Assembly (NCBI RefSeq): GCF_009932395.1
Contig: NZ_LSRS01000007.1
Span: 21,257 to 85,256, forward strand
Length of the DNA: 64,000 bases
DNA from: Sporotomaculum syntrophicum
Lineage (GTDB): Bacteria; Bacillota; Desulfotomaculia; Desulfotomaculales; Desulfallaceae
Direction of reading: 5' to 3'
The first letter of the stretch is position 1. Every line of letters begins with the position of its first letter. A program made the translations under genes and the position numbers. This document shows positions 9,005 through 17,671 of the stretch, piece after piece. A model generated the notes under the pieces. That model was not told the DNA's origin and ran no database searches. It worked only from the letters and a program-made list of their open reading frames with translations.

Positions 9005-9190
9005 AATAATAGCATCCGCCTTCTCCACTCGTGCAAGTTTTAGCTCTATACAGCTAGAGAGTAATCTCAGCCACATTAAGTAAAACCTTAATTCGGTAAT
9101 ACCTGTTAACCCATTCCTGTCTCTCGACATTTCTGGGCAGTGGCCTGTGTCTGTATAGTAGCCTCACCTAACGAAGAACGTTATTTAGTT
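9005..9190 (-). promoter_or_regulatory. M-box (ykoK) magnesium riboswitch
   Basis: The minus strand contains the conserved M-box blocks in order: CTTCGTTAGGTGAGGC (about 9161-9176), CTATACAGACACAGGC, CTGCCCAGAAATGTCGAGAG, AATGGGTTAACAGG, the TAAGGTTTTACTTAATG hairpin, and the late GCTAAAACTTGCACGAGTGG segment. These match the ykoK leader consensus from Bacillus. The aptamer binds Mg2+ and would favour the downstream terminator, limiting corA expression when magnesium is plentiful. Confidence 0.93.
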
Positions 9191-9204
9191 ATTATGCCAC
9201 TTAC

Positions 9205-9233
9205 ATATTATTACTTTCATTTATTATTGTCAA
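9205..9233 (-). promoter_or_regulatory. Promoter of the M-box-corA transcript
   Basis: On the minus strand TTGACA (9228-9233) and TAATAT (9205-9210) are 17 bases apart. It lies just after the era stop codon and immediately upstream of the M-box. Confidence 0.65.
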
Positions 9234-9239
9234 AGTGAT

Positions 9240-10136
9240 TTATTCCTCCAGTAAGCCAAAATTACGCATATCGATATCTCTGTTGCGCCAGTCCTTTTTC
9301 ACCTTGACTCTTATATCCAGAAAAATTCGTGAGCCAAGTAGTATTTCGATCTCCTTGCGAGCTTGTTGGCCTACTTCTTTAAGCATCTTACCGTCCTTGC
9401 CAATTAATATCCCCTTTTGGCTTTCCCGCTCTGTATAAATAACTGCCCTCACTGCCACCAGATCCTCCGACCTTTGTTCAACCGCTTCCACAACCACCGC
9501 CACGGAATGCGGCACCTCCTGACTGGTCAGGTGTAACACCTTTTCCCTGATCAGCTCGGCCATAATAAACCGCTCCGGCCTGTCTACCACTATATCACAA
9601 GGATAATATTGAGGCCCTTTAGGTAAATATCCAATAATTACCTGACGGAGATACTCTATATTTTCCCCGGTAAGCGCCGAAACAGGTACTATCTCAGCAA
9701 AATTACGGGCCTGCTGGAAAGTCGCCATAATGGGCATCAAATCAGCCGGCTTAACCAGGTCAATTTTGTTAATGGCCAGCAGCACTGGACTGTTTACTTT
9801 TCGTAACTGTTCCAGCATGTATAAATCGCCCGGACCAGGCATAGCTGCTTCCACCAGCAACAGCACCACGTCTACTTCTCGCAAGGTATTTAACGCTGTT
9901 CCCACCATATGTTCACCTAATTTATGTTTGGGCTTATGGATACCCGGGGTATCAATGAACACAACCTGATAATCTAAACCGGTAAGCACGCATTGAATTT
10001 TATGCCGAGTTGTTTGAGGTTTATTGGACATAATGGTTAATTTCTGGCCGAGCATGCTATTCAATAAGGTGGATTTACCGACATTGGTTCGTCCTACAAT
10101 AGTAACGAAACCTGATTTAAAAACTTGATCCTGCAT
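9240..10136 (-). CDS. era: GTPase Era
   Basis: A 298-residue GTPase that binds the 3' end of 16S rRNA during 30S assembly. The P-loop GRTNVGKST is at residues 15-23, followed by the DTPG switch and the NKID specificity motif. The C-terminal KH domain contains ILIGKDGKMLKEVGQQARKE. Length is normal. It sits downstream of cdd, dgkA and ybeY in the conserved Firmicute order ybeY-dgkA-cdd-era. Confidence 0.97.
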   Translation of the reverse strand: MQDQVFKSGFVTIVGRTNVGKSTLLNSMLGQKLTIMSNKPQTTRHKIQCVLTGLDYQVVFIDTPGIHKPKHKLGEHMVGTALNTLREVDVVLLLVEAAMPGPGDLYMLEQLRKVNSPVLLAINKIDLVKPADLMPIMATFQQARNFAEIVPVSALTGENIEYLRQVIIGYLPKGPQYYPCDIVVDRPERFIMAELIREKVLHLTSQEVPHSVAVVVEAVEQRSEDLVAVRAVIYTERESQKGILIGKDGKMLKEVGQQARKEIEILLGSRIFLDIRVKVKKDWRNRDIDMRNFGLLEE

Positions 10137-10166
10137 ATGTAATCTTTACCGTTCCTTTCATAATCC

Positions 10167-10559
10167 TTAAGTATGGTCTTTAAGCGAAAAAGCTATGGGT
10201 AACAGTTCAGCAACGGTAGTCTCTTGATAAGCACCATACCGGTTAGCCAGGTATACTTTAGTATCACCGCCAAATTCAGCAAGCACCTGACGGCAAGCTC
10301 CGCATGGACTGCAGTATTCCTCGGTACCACACACCACAGCCAGGGCGATGAATTCCCGTTCCCCCCGGGCTACGGCGTTAAACAACGCAACTCGTTCAGC
10401 GCACACTGTAAGCCCATAGGATGAGTTTTCCACATTACACCCAGTATATACTTCGCCACTATTGGCCAACAATGCTGCCCCTACGGCAAAACCTGAATAG
10501 GGAACATAAGCGTTTTGCCTGGCCCTCATGGCCAGCGCAATCAATTCTTCCGGTACCAT
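10167..10559 (-). CDS. cdd: Cytidine deaminase
   Basis: A 130-residue tetrameric-type cytidine deaminase that converts cytidine and deoxycytidine to uridine forms in pyrimidine salvage. The zinc site is complete: Cys53-Ala-Glu55 and PCGAC with Cys86 and Cys89. The substrate-binding segment YVPYSGFAVGAAL is at residues 18-30. It lies four bases downstream of dgkA, so the two are probably co-transcribed. Confidence 0.96.
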   Translation of the reverse strand: MVPEELIALAMRARQNAYVPYSGFAVGAALLANSGEVYTGCNVENSSYGLTVCAERVALFNAVARGEREFIALAVVCGTEEYCSPCGACRQVLAEFGGDTKVYLANRYGAYQETTVAELLPIAFSLKDHT

Positions 10560-10563
10560 TAAA

Positions 10564-10923
10564 TCACCTCAGCAAGCCCTCCAAACGAGGCCAGATTAGT
10601 AAATACGCCACCGCCAGCGAGTTTAAGGCAGTAACCAGCACGGCACCCGCAGCCACGTCTTTGGCTATTTTGGCCAGCCGGTGCTGTTCCGGGGACACCA
10701 GATCCACCACTGCTTCTAAAGCAGTGTTAAACATCTCCGCAGCCAACACCATAAATATCGTGATGGCAAGCACAGCCAGCTCTGCCGGCGGCATTTTTAA
10801 AAACAGGCTGACGGCAGTCACCAGAACCGCCGCCAGCAGGTGAATTTTCATGTTCAGCTGTGTTTTTACCGTATAGGCAATACCACTTAAAGCCCATTGA
10901 AAACTGCGCATTAGGCGTAGCAC
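10564..10923 (-). CDS. dgkA: Undecaprenol / diacylglycerol kinase
   Basis: A 119-residue small integral-membrane lipid kinase. In Gram-positive bacteria this family phosphorylates undecaprenol for cell-wall lipid carrier recycling. Three hydrophobic helices are visible, with the active-site motif EMFNTALEAVVDLV at about residues 62-75. The GTG start at 10923 is seven bases after GGAGGTG. It sits between ybeY and cdd. Confidence 0.93.
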   Translation of the reverse strand: MLRLMRSFQWALSGIAYTVKTQLNMKIHLLAAVLVTAVSLFLKMPPAELAVLAITIFMVLAAEMFNTALEAVVDLVSPEQHRLAKIAKDVAAGAVLVTALNSLAVAYLLIWPRLEGLLR

Positions 10924-10952
10924 CCTTAATCACCTCCAGCTTTACCAGGTGG

Positions 10953-11462
10953 TTAATTCTCCCTTATCAGGGAAGCAGAGAGGCACGCCCGGGTTAATAT
11001 GTTTTCCTCTTGTTCGCGCATCTTTTGTTTGTCCGTCAAGGTCTGGTGATCATAACCCAATAAGTGAAGTACCCCGTGTACCGTTAAATAAGCCACTTCC
11101 CTGTTAAAGCTGTGGCCATATTCTTCTGCCTGCCGCTGGGCAGTTTCCATGGAGACTACCACATCACCCAGCAGTTGCTCCTCTTCAAATCCGGGCATGT
11201 CAGGTCCCTCCTGCATAGCAAAGCTTAACACATCCGTGGGTCCGTCAATACCTCGATACTGCTGGTTGAGGAGAGACATATATGCATCGTCCACAAACAC
11301 CAAGCTTACTTCAGCATTTTCAGGTATATCATGCTCGCCAAGTGCTTTCTCTACCACCCGGATGAGCATTTCCTCCAGTTTGCTTTCAACTGGTACCTTC
11401 TCCTGCAAGTTGCTTACAAGTACCGGCACGTTATTCATGCTCCTTTCTATTTGCCTGGTCAT
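10953..11462 (-). CDS. ybeY: Endoribonuclease YbeY
   Basis: A zinc endoribonuclease needed for 16S rRNA 3' maturation and ribosome quality control. The catalytic motif HGVLHLLGYDH is present near the C-terminus. The true start is unclear. ATG at 11462 has no clear ribosome binding site, ATG at 11438 is only one base from AAAGGAG, and GTG at 11429 is ten bases from it. The first ~25 codons lie in a segment that is an 80%-identical copy of the 3' end of yqfF, so the longest N-terminus may be a by-product of that duplication. Confidence 0.93.
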   Translation of the reverse strand: MTRQIERSMNNVPVLVSNLQEKVPVESKLEEMLIRVVEKALGEHDIPENAEVSLVFVDDAYMSLLNQQYRGIDGPTDVLSFAMQEGPDMPGFEEEQLLGDVVVSMETAQRQAEEYGHSFNREVAYLTVHGVLHLLGYDHQTLTDKQKMREQEENILTRACLSASLIREN

Positions 11463-11572
11463 GACAAGAACCCTGAAGTTACCTTATAACGGTATCAACC
11501 GGTACCTTTTCCGGCAAGTTGTTTACGTGTACCGAAACGTTTATTCTCTCTGCGTTCTATTTCCTTGGTCAT
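11392..11572. repeat. Imperfect 71-bp direct repeat at the yqfF-ybeY junction
   Basis: Copy A at 11392-11462 and copy B at 11501-11572 align over about 71 bases with 14 mismatches and one single-base gap, roughly 80% identity, separated by 38 bases. Copy B encodes the last residues of YqfF (MTKEIERRENKRF and following). Copy A encodes the start of the ybeY frame (MTRQIERSMNNVP and following). The alignment was made by eye. Confidence 0.85.
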
Positions 11573-13678
11573 ATCCGGGTACTCTATCCTATTATGAAAA
11601 ATTCCCGATAGCACTCGGATAAATGAGTTGGCAATAATATTCAAGTCCTTCATGGTTAGGTCACATTCAGCCAACTGCCCGTCCATGAGCTTGTCCTTGA
11701 TGATTTTATGGACTAAACCCTCCACCCGGCCGGGGGTACGGTTTTGCATGGCGCGGGTTGCTGCCTCTATAGCATCGGCCAGCATAACAATGGCTGCTTC
11801 TTTAGTCTGTGGCTTGGGACCTTCGTACCTAAAATCATCCTCAGTAATACTTTCATTTTTATTATTCTCCATGGCTTTTTGATAAAAGAAACTGCACATG
11901 CTTTGGCCGTGATGCTGTTCAATTATTTCAATAATTCCTTGAGGCAATTTATGCTCGCGGGCCAACTCCACCCCGTCCTTGACATGCGAAGTTAATATCA
12001 ATGTGCTGAGGGTAGGCGCAATTTTTTCATGGGGGTTTTCCCCCCCAATCTGGTTTTCAATAAAGAAGAATGGCCGTTTCACTTTGCCAATATCATGATA
12101 GTAGGCCGCCACCCTCACCAATAGTGTGTCTCCACCCACTGCATCGGCAGCTGCTTCCGACAGGTTACCTACCAGCAAACTATGGTGATAGGTGCCTGGC
12201 GCTTCGATTTGCAGGCGTCGCAGCAGCGGGTTGCCCGGATTGGACAGTTCCAGCAAGCGCAATGATGACGTAATACCAAAAACACTTTCCAGGTAGGGGA
12301 TAGCACCGTTAGTTAATATAGATGATAATAGGCCATTGACCGTACCCAATACCATACTTGAGGTAAGCAGGAGTCCAATAGGCGTATCCCCAACCAACCC
12401 TACAGCAAATATAGCCGCCACATTAGCCGCCCCGGAATAAAAGCCCGCCCTGGCCATATCACCCCGCTGACTAAGCTTGCTCACCCCGTAAACCCCGGCA
12501 AAACCGCCGATAAAACCTACAACAGCAAACCTTATCTGGCCGCCAGTCATCAAGCCCAGCAAAAAACTGATCATGGCCACTACCAATACGGCCAGCCGAG
12601 AATCCAGCAAAATAGCAATTAGCATTCCCGCTGTTGCTACGGGGGCAACATAAGCCAGGAGAGCCCCAAATTCAGGCCACTGGGTGATATTTATGGCAAT
12701 TATTGCCTTAGATACACCCAGTACACCCAAAACTATAATACCCATCAAATATAAATAGCCAGGATGGGTATATATTTCCCGATTCTGCTGGTAAAGGTAA
12801 AAAAGCACCACCGACATTAACAAAATTACCAGCAAAGCAGAACCTACTATTGAAGAAACCGGCAGAATAGGACGTGAGAGTCCCAGCGCCTCTAGCTTAG
12901 CAATATGTTCCTCGGTAACGATTTCCCCCACACCAATAATTTTTTCCCCTTCTTTAATGGTTACCATCATAGGGGGTACAGTCTCTCTAGCCGCTTCCTG
13001 TAAGCGTTGGGTTTTCTCAATGTCTAAAAATTTATTAGGTCGTAAATAATAGCGCACCATTTCCGATGCCAGAGTTTTATATGCGCTACTAAGCTGTAAA
13101 TTATTAATTTCACCAACCAGCGAGTTTGTTACATCTCTTGTATTCTCTTGGGTTACTCCATCCATGTCTTCCATTGCCCGGTTAATCATTGAAGTTAAAC
13201 TGTTTTTTACCCGCTCCAAGCTGTTTGGATCAGGCTTAACCAGTGCATCCAAAACATCTGATGTTAAGGTGAAGGGTAATTCATCTTTAAAATATGCTAA
13301 TTTCTCGTTATCATTAAGCTCAGGATTAGCTTGTATGTCAGCTATGACACTTATTAGCGTTGATATATTTTGCTGTACATCCACGCTCACCCGCGGGTCG
13401 GTTATATATTGTTGTTCCACCTGATTAGCCGCTAAATTTCTGGCTTCCTCGGTTTTTACCTTATCCTGAAAGGTAACATTTCGCGGGGCAAAAACGTTGG
13501 TAGGCGAAACCTGCCCAACCACCAGATTAACCTGCTGGGGCATAAACTCTACGGATAAAATTAACGTCAGCAGCACAAAAAACAAACAAGCAGCCAGACC
13601 CCGGCGCACTTTGCGCTGGCCTGCCAACCGGCTGAAGCTATCCGTAAGTTTTTCCTTTACCGTACCCAGAGGGAGCAT
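11495..13678 (-). CDS. yqfF: Membrane HD-domain cyclic-di-AMP phosphodiesterase (PgpH/YqfF type)
   Basis: A 727-residue 7TM-HD protein. It has an N-terminal membrane anchor (residues ~25-45), a large extracytoplasmic 7TMR-HDED domain (to ~270), seven hydrophobic helices (~275-460) and a cytoplasmic HD phosphohydrolase domain with the metal-binding YYHDIGK motif (~527-533). PgpH-type proteins hydrolyse c-di-AMP. The ATG at 13678 has a weak upstream ribosome binding site just after phoH. The extreme C-terminus is part of the duplicated segment shared with ybeY, and the other catalytic motifs appear intact. Confidence 0.93.
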   Translation of the reverse strand: MLPLGTVKEKLTDSFSRLAGQRKVRRGLAACLFFVLLTLILSVEFMPQQVNLVVGQVSPTNVFAPRNVTFQDKVKTEEARNLAANQVEQQYITDPRVSVDVQQNISTLISVIADIQANPELNDNEKLAYFKDELPFTLTSDVLDALVKPDPNSLERVKNSLTSMINRAMEDMDGVTQENTRDVTNSLVGEINNLQLSSAYKTLASEMVRYYLRPNKFLDIEKTQRLQEAARETVPPMMVTIKEGEKIIGVGEIVTEEHIAKLEALGLSRPILPVSSIVGSALLVILLMSVVLFYLYQQNREIYTHPGYLYLMGIIVLGVLGVSKAIIAINITQWPEFGALLAYVAPVATAGMLIAILLDSRLAVLVVAMISFLLGLMTGGQIRFAVVGFIGGFAGVYGVSKLSQRGDMARAGFYSGAANVAAIFAVGLVGDTPIGLLLTSSMVLGTVNGLLSSILTNGAIPYLESVFGITSSLRLLELSNPGNPLLRRLQIEAPGTYHHSLLVGNLSEAAADAVGGDTLLVRVAAYYHDIGKVKRPFFFIENQIGGENPHEKIAPTLSTLILTSHVKDGVELAREHKLPQGIIEIIEQHHGQSMCSFFYQKAMENNKNESITEDDFRYEGPKPQTKEAAIVMLADAIEAATRAMQNRTPGRVEGLVHKIIKDKLMDGQLAECDLTMKDLNIIANSFIRVLSGIFHNRIEYPDMTKEIERRENKRFGTRKQLAGKGTG

Positions 13679-13683
13679 TTACA

Positions 13684-14679
13684 TCACACCTCAGTCTTTT
13701 CCGCCAAAGCACCTTTTTCCTCATAGGCCCGGACAATTTTTTGTACCAGGGGGTGTCTGACAATATCCTCACCGGTGAAGTGATGGAAGCCTATCCCCAC
13801 AATACCATCCAACACCCGGCGGGCATGAACCAAACCCGATTGCTGTCCCCTGGGCAGATCCACCTGGGTCTCGTCACCGGTAATCACCGCCCGGGAGCCG
13901 AAACCCAGCCGGGTGAGAAACATTTTCATTTGCTCGGGGGTAGTGTTTTGCGCTTCGTCCAAAATAACAAAGGAGTCATCCAGCGTTCTGCCCCGCATAT
14001 AAGCAAGAGGCGCAATTTCAATTACCTGTCGTTCCAAATATTTTTGAGTATTATCAACACCCAATACATCATAAAGGCTGTCATAAAGGGGCCGCAGGTA
14101 GGGATCCACCTTTTCCTGTAAATCACCGGGCAAAAAACCTAGTTTTTCACCCGCCTCCACCGCCGGTCTGGTCAGCACAATTCTGTTCACCGTCCGGTTA
14201 CGCAGCGATCTCACGGCCATTACCACCGCCAGGTAAGTCTTTCCCGTACCAGCCGGTCCCAAAGCAAATACTATATCCTGCTTGTGCAGTTTATCTATGT
14301 ATTGCTGCTGTCCTACCGTTTTAGGTTTAATTTTTTTGCCTCGGGCTGTAACCAAGACCACATCCTTAGCCAGACCGGCCAGCGCCTCATCATTACCAGA
14401 ATTCACGGACTTTAAAGCGTAATTAATTTCGTGCCTAGATATTCTATTGCCGGCTTGATAATAAGTTTGTAACTGTTCAACAATTTTCCGTGTTTTTTGA
14501 ACCTGTTCCTGCTGTCCCATGATGACCAACTCCTCACCCCGAGCCACCATTTTCACACCCAGTGAGTTCTCCAGCAAGGACATGTTCTCATCATGTTTAC
14601 CAAAAATTTCTGCAGCAGCGCCAAGATCATCAATAATCATTCTAGTCTCTATTAGTTGAGTTTGCATCTTTTCCGTCAA
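13684..14679 (-). CDS. phoH: PhoH-like ATPase
   Basis: A 331-residue PhoH family protein with an RNA-helicase-like ATPase core. Walker A is GPAGTGKT (about residues 137-144) and Walker B is FVILDEAQNTT (~220-230), with the PRGQQSGL region after it. The N-terminal ~75 residues form the KH-like segment seen in YlaK/PhoH proteins. The role is unresolved, but it is regularly found upstream of yqfF and ybeY, suggesting RNA or ribosome metabolism. The likely start is TTG at 14679 after GGAGG. ATG at 14667 is less well placed. Confidence 0.93.
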   Translation of the reverse strand: MTEKMQTQLIETRMIIDDLGAAAEIFGKHDENMSLLENSLGVKMVARGEELVIMGQQEQVQKTRKIVEQLQTYYQAGNRISRHEINYALKSVNSGNDEALAGLAKDVVLVTARGKKIKPKTVGQQQYIDKLHKQDIVFALGPAGTGKTYLAVVMAVRSLRNRTVNRIVLTRPAVEAGEKLGFLPGDLQEKVDPYLRPLYDSLYDVLGVDNTQKYLERQVIEIAPLAYMRGRTLDDSFVILDEAQNTTPEQMKMFLTRLGFGSRAVITGDETQVDLPRGQQSGLVHARRVLDGIVGIGFHHFTGEDIVRHPLVQKIVRAYEEKGALAEKTEV

Positions 14680-14701
14680 CTATGTTATAACCTCCTCCAT
14701 C

Positions 14702-15940
14702 TTATTGATGGGGTTTTTCTACACCTATTTCCTCCAACGTTTCCACCGTAAGCCGAACCCTGACGATATCCTCTTCATTTGCCGTTTTAACTTCCCGCAG
14801 GTCAGTATGCAATATCTTCACGTGCTCAGGCATTTGTGAACGCAATTTTTCCAGCGCCTGTTCTCCAGCTAGACGAAGAGCCTCAGTCCGGTTAAATTCA
14901 TGATAACAAATTCTCTGTTCTGTATATTTGATCGTTATAACTTCGACGGGTATAACTATATTCCTCCATGAAGGTAACCTTTTCACCTCAGCATACTCAA
15001 TATAGTTTGTATACGGCACCTGCCGGGGGCCCATTAAAATTATTTCCTTACTCCCGATTTTCATGCAAAGTTTGGTAATTTGCTGCCCAGTAGGATGTTT
15101 TTCTTGTTCTCGTAATTTCACTTCCTCGTAGCCATCATACCAGATGCGAGCACGGACAATGCCGCGAGCGTGTACGAACTGCACCTGCTGCTGCAACTCG
15201 TCCTCTTCAACGACATCTGGGATCTTTTTATCATTTTCTTCATCTTCAGGAGGAGGTATTGCCGCTGATATTAAAACTTGCCCGGCAGTAACGGTATCTC
15301 CTTCCTTAACCAGAGGATGGCCAGATAAAACCAGAATCTCTTTAATTAGCCCGTCCTTTTTGGCCACTAAATCCACTATCTGGGCACCGTTATCGGGCGG
15401 CAGCACCTTTTCCACCACCTCGATTTCGAGCCTTGTCCCATCTACAGTCACACCAACCCAAGCCAGTCCGCTCAACTGCTGTATAATAGTTTTTTCCAGC
15501 TCAGCTGTGTCAACAGACCACTTAGGTACACCACGGTGGACCCCGACCTGCCGGACAACCGCGATAATCTTATCATCACTGATTGATTTATTGCCTTGAA
15601 TATCAATAAACCAAATAAATGATGATAATGCGTATAACACAATAATAAAAAATAATGCCCCGCCCAGTAGTGCCTTCCGGTGCAGCAACTGGTTAATAAA
15701 GAAAGGCACTCCAGAGCGTTTAATAATGTGGAAACGACAACGGGTCATGCGGGCTATATGACGTAAAGGAGGCACATCTCTTAAACGCACCTTAAGAGCA
15801 ACCTGGTTATCAATTGAATTAGTGATTTCCCAAAGATAAATCCTCCGGGTGGTCGCAATGTTGACAAACTTCTCCAGACATTCCTCAGGGAGCGTAATAG
15901 TCACATAACCACATAGAAAGTTTAAAAGCTTGAAAAACAT
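14702..15940 (-). CDS. yqfD: Sporulation protein YqfD
   Basis: A 412-residue YqfD/SpoIV-type sporulation protein with one membrane helix near residues 93-115 (hydrophobic, ending ALSSFIWFIDIQ) and a large extracytoplasmic region. It is mother-cell expressed in Bacillus and needed for efficient sporulation, with unknown biochemistry. It lies 12 bases after yqfC and before phoH, the standard yqfC-yqfD-phoH order. Confidence 0.9.
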   Translation of the reverse strand: MFFKLLNFLCGYVTITLPEECLEKFVNIATTRRIYLWEITNSIDNQVALKVRLRDVPPLRHIARMTRCRFHIIKRSGVPFFINQLLHRKALLGGALFFIIVLYALSSFIWFIDIQGNKSISDDKIIAVVRQVGVHRGVPKWSVDTAELEKTIIQQLSGLAWVGVTVDGTRLEIEVVEKVLPPDNGAQIVDLVAKKDGLIKEILVLSGHPLVKEGDTVTAGQVLISAAIPPPEDEENDKKIPDVVEEDELQQQVQFVHARGIVRARIWYDGYEEVKLREQEKHPTGQQITKLCMKIGSKEIILMGPRQVPYTNYIEYAEVKRLPSWRNIVIPVEVITIKYTEQRICYHEFNRTEALRLAGEQALEKLRSQMPEHVKILHTDLREVKTANEEDIVRVRLTVETLEEIGVEKPHQ

Positions 15941-15952
15941 TTTTCAGCCCCC

Positions 15953-16237
15953 TTAACTTAAAAAAACAAGACCGGAGATTTTCCCTTCAACGCAAATCTC
16001 ATCAGGTAAAATATTACGCAGGGTCAGGTTTTCACCGGTCACCTCAATAATCTTGTCGCTGACTACCACTCGCACCAGATTAGGGTTATATTCTTGAATA
16101 CCGCGATGATTTTCAATAAACACTTGTAGGTTGCCAACCAATACAATTTTAGGCAAATCCAGCATAATATCACCGGGCAAATCCATATAATCGGAAAGCT
16201 GCCGCTTAACCTTGTTTTTTAGATCCTTCCAGGCCAT
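15953..16237 (-). CDS. yqfC: Sporulation protein YqfC
   Basis: A 94-residue YabP/YqfC family protein associated with sporulation. It has the typical segments LPGDIMLDLPKIVLVGN and the C-terminal ICVEGKISGLVFL. ATG at 16237 follows AAGGAGGGATTTTT. It is the first gene of the yqfC-yqfD unit and is close to the oppositely oriented selD locus. Confidence 0.9.
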   Translation of the reverse strand: MAWKDLKNKVKRQLSDYMDLPGDIMLDLPKIVLVGNLQVFIENHRGIQEYNPNLVRVVVSDKIIEVTGENLTLRNILPDEICVEGKISGLVFLS

Positions 16238-16600
16238 AAAAATCCCTCCTTGCCACTAATTTTATGCGACCTGGAGGGGAAAAATAACGCTCTTATGGTT
16301 AAATATCCCAATAAATTTATTTTCATTTCCTCAAAAAAAGCTGGTGCTCTTTTATATTCAGTGGAGCATCCTTTATCACCTCGGCTGAGATACCGCCATA
16401 AAACGGGAATTTTCATTAATCACCGTCATAGGTAATAAATAATCTTTCTATTGAATGATATATCCATTTAAATTTTTTATGATTCTAACAAAGGAATTGA
16501 TAAATAGAAGCAGAAGTAATCGACTGATATACACTAATTTTGGTTGCTATTTTTATGAGAGGCAAGTGACATGCTATAGGGAAAGGAGGCCGACTGAATT
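16238..16600. other. Divergent intergenic region yqfC / selD
   Basis: This 363-base region separates the minus-strand yqfC from the plus-strand selD and must carry both promoters. I could not identify a convincing -35/-10 pair for either. The selD ribosome binding site AAAGGAGG is at its end (about 16582-16589). Confidence 0.4.
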
Positions 16601-17644
16601 ATGAATGAACAAAAAATAAAGCTCACCAGCCTAGCTAAGACATCAGGGTGAGCAGCTAAAATAGGGCCTCAGACCCTGTCGCAGGTACTGCGACACTTAC
16701 CTGTAGCAGAAGACTCTAACCTGCTGGTAGGGCTAAATACTTCTGATGATGCTGCAGTATACCGCCTGAATGACTACCAGGCTTTAATACAAACCGTTGA
16801 TTTTTTTACTCCAATGGTTAACGATCCTTACCTGTTCGGCCAAATTGCCGCAGCCAATGCCTTGAGTGACGTTTATGCTATGGGTGGCCAACCGCTATTG
16901 GCCATGAATATAGTATGCTTTCCTGATTGTCTGCCTATCGCTATATTGGGAGAGATTTTGAGAGGTGGAGCCGATAAAGTGGCAGAGGCAGGCTGTATTA
17001 TTGCCGGGGGACACTCAGTACGAGATGATGAACCCAAATACGGGCTGGCGGTCGCGGGCTTGGTGCCACCAGGGAGGATTATCTCCAACGCGACCGCCCG
17101 GCCAGGCGACAAGATGGTGTTAACTAAACCTCTGGGCACAGGGATTATTAATACCGCCATTAAGGCTGACCTGCTGTCCACTCATGCTTTCGAACGAGCA
17201 GTTCAATGTATGTCTGCACTAAATAAAAAAGCATCAGCTGCTATGCAACATTATGAGGCCAGTGCCTGTACAGATATCACCGGCTTTGGCCTGCTGGGGC
17301 ATGCCGCCGAAATAGCTGAGGCGAGTCAAGTCAGCCTCGAGATTTGTTTTTCCGCTATACCACTGTTGCCAGAAGTTTTGGAGATGGCTCGCATGGGGCT
17401 CATACCGGCTGGCGCTTATAATAATAAAGAGCACTTGGGTGACAAGGTAACCTTTGACAACTCACTCAGGCTGGAAGAACAAATGATCCTATATGACCCC
17501 CAGACTTCAGGGGGACTACTGATAGTCATAGCCGAGGCAAATGCGGACAGGCTGGTAGTTAATCTTAGAGAGCAAGGGGTGCCATCGGCTGTGATAGGCC
17601 GGGTATTACCGAACCAACAGGAGTTAATTCAGGTAATAAAATAG
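16601..17644 (+). CDS. selD: Selenide, water dikinase with selenocysteine at codon 17
   Basis: SelD makes selenophosphate from selenide and ATP, the donor for selenocysteine and selenouridine. A naive reading starts at an internal ATG (16814), but the same frame extends upstream to ATG 16601, which follows AAAGGAGG. The only interruption is TGA at 16649-16651 in the context TSG-U-AAKIGPQTL. The TGA sits exactly at the catalytic Cys17 position of the family, and Lys20 is conserved three residues later. The 347-residue product then has full SelD length, including NTSDDAAVY. The continuity on both sides of the TGA supports selenocysteine. A hairpin at 16677-16695 is a plausible SECIS. It is followed by yedF 27 bases downstream. 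Confidence 0.95.
16677..16695 (+). promoter_or_regulatory. Putative bacterial SECIS element in selD
   Basis: A perfect 8-bp stem (TGTCGCAG/CTGCGACA) closes a three-base loop GTA, starting 33 bases after the TGA. This fits the bacterial SECIS rules of a small apical loop with G in the first two positions and 16-37 bases from the UGA. The GCAGGTACTGC tip resembles the E. coli fdhF SECIS tip. Confidence 0.75.
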
Positions 17645-17671
17645 TTATTCAAGAACTAAGGAGGTAAAATT

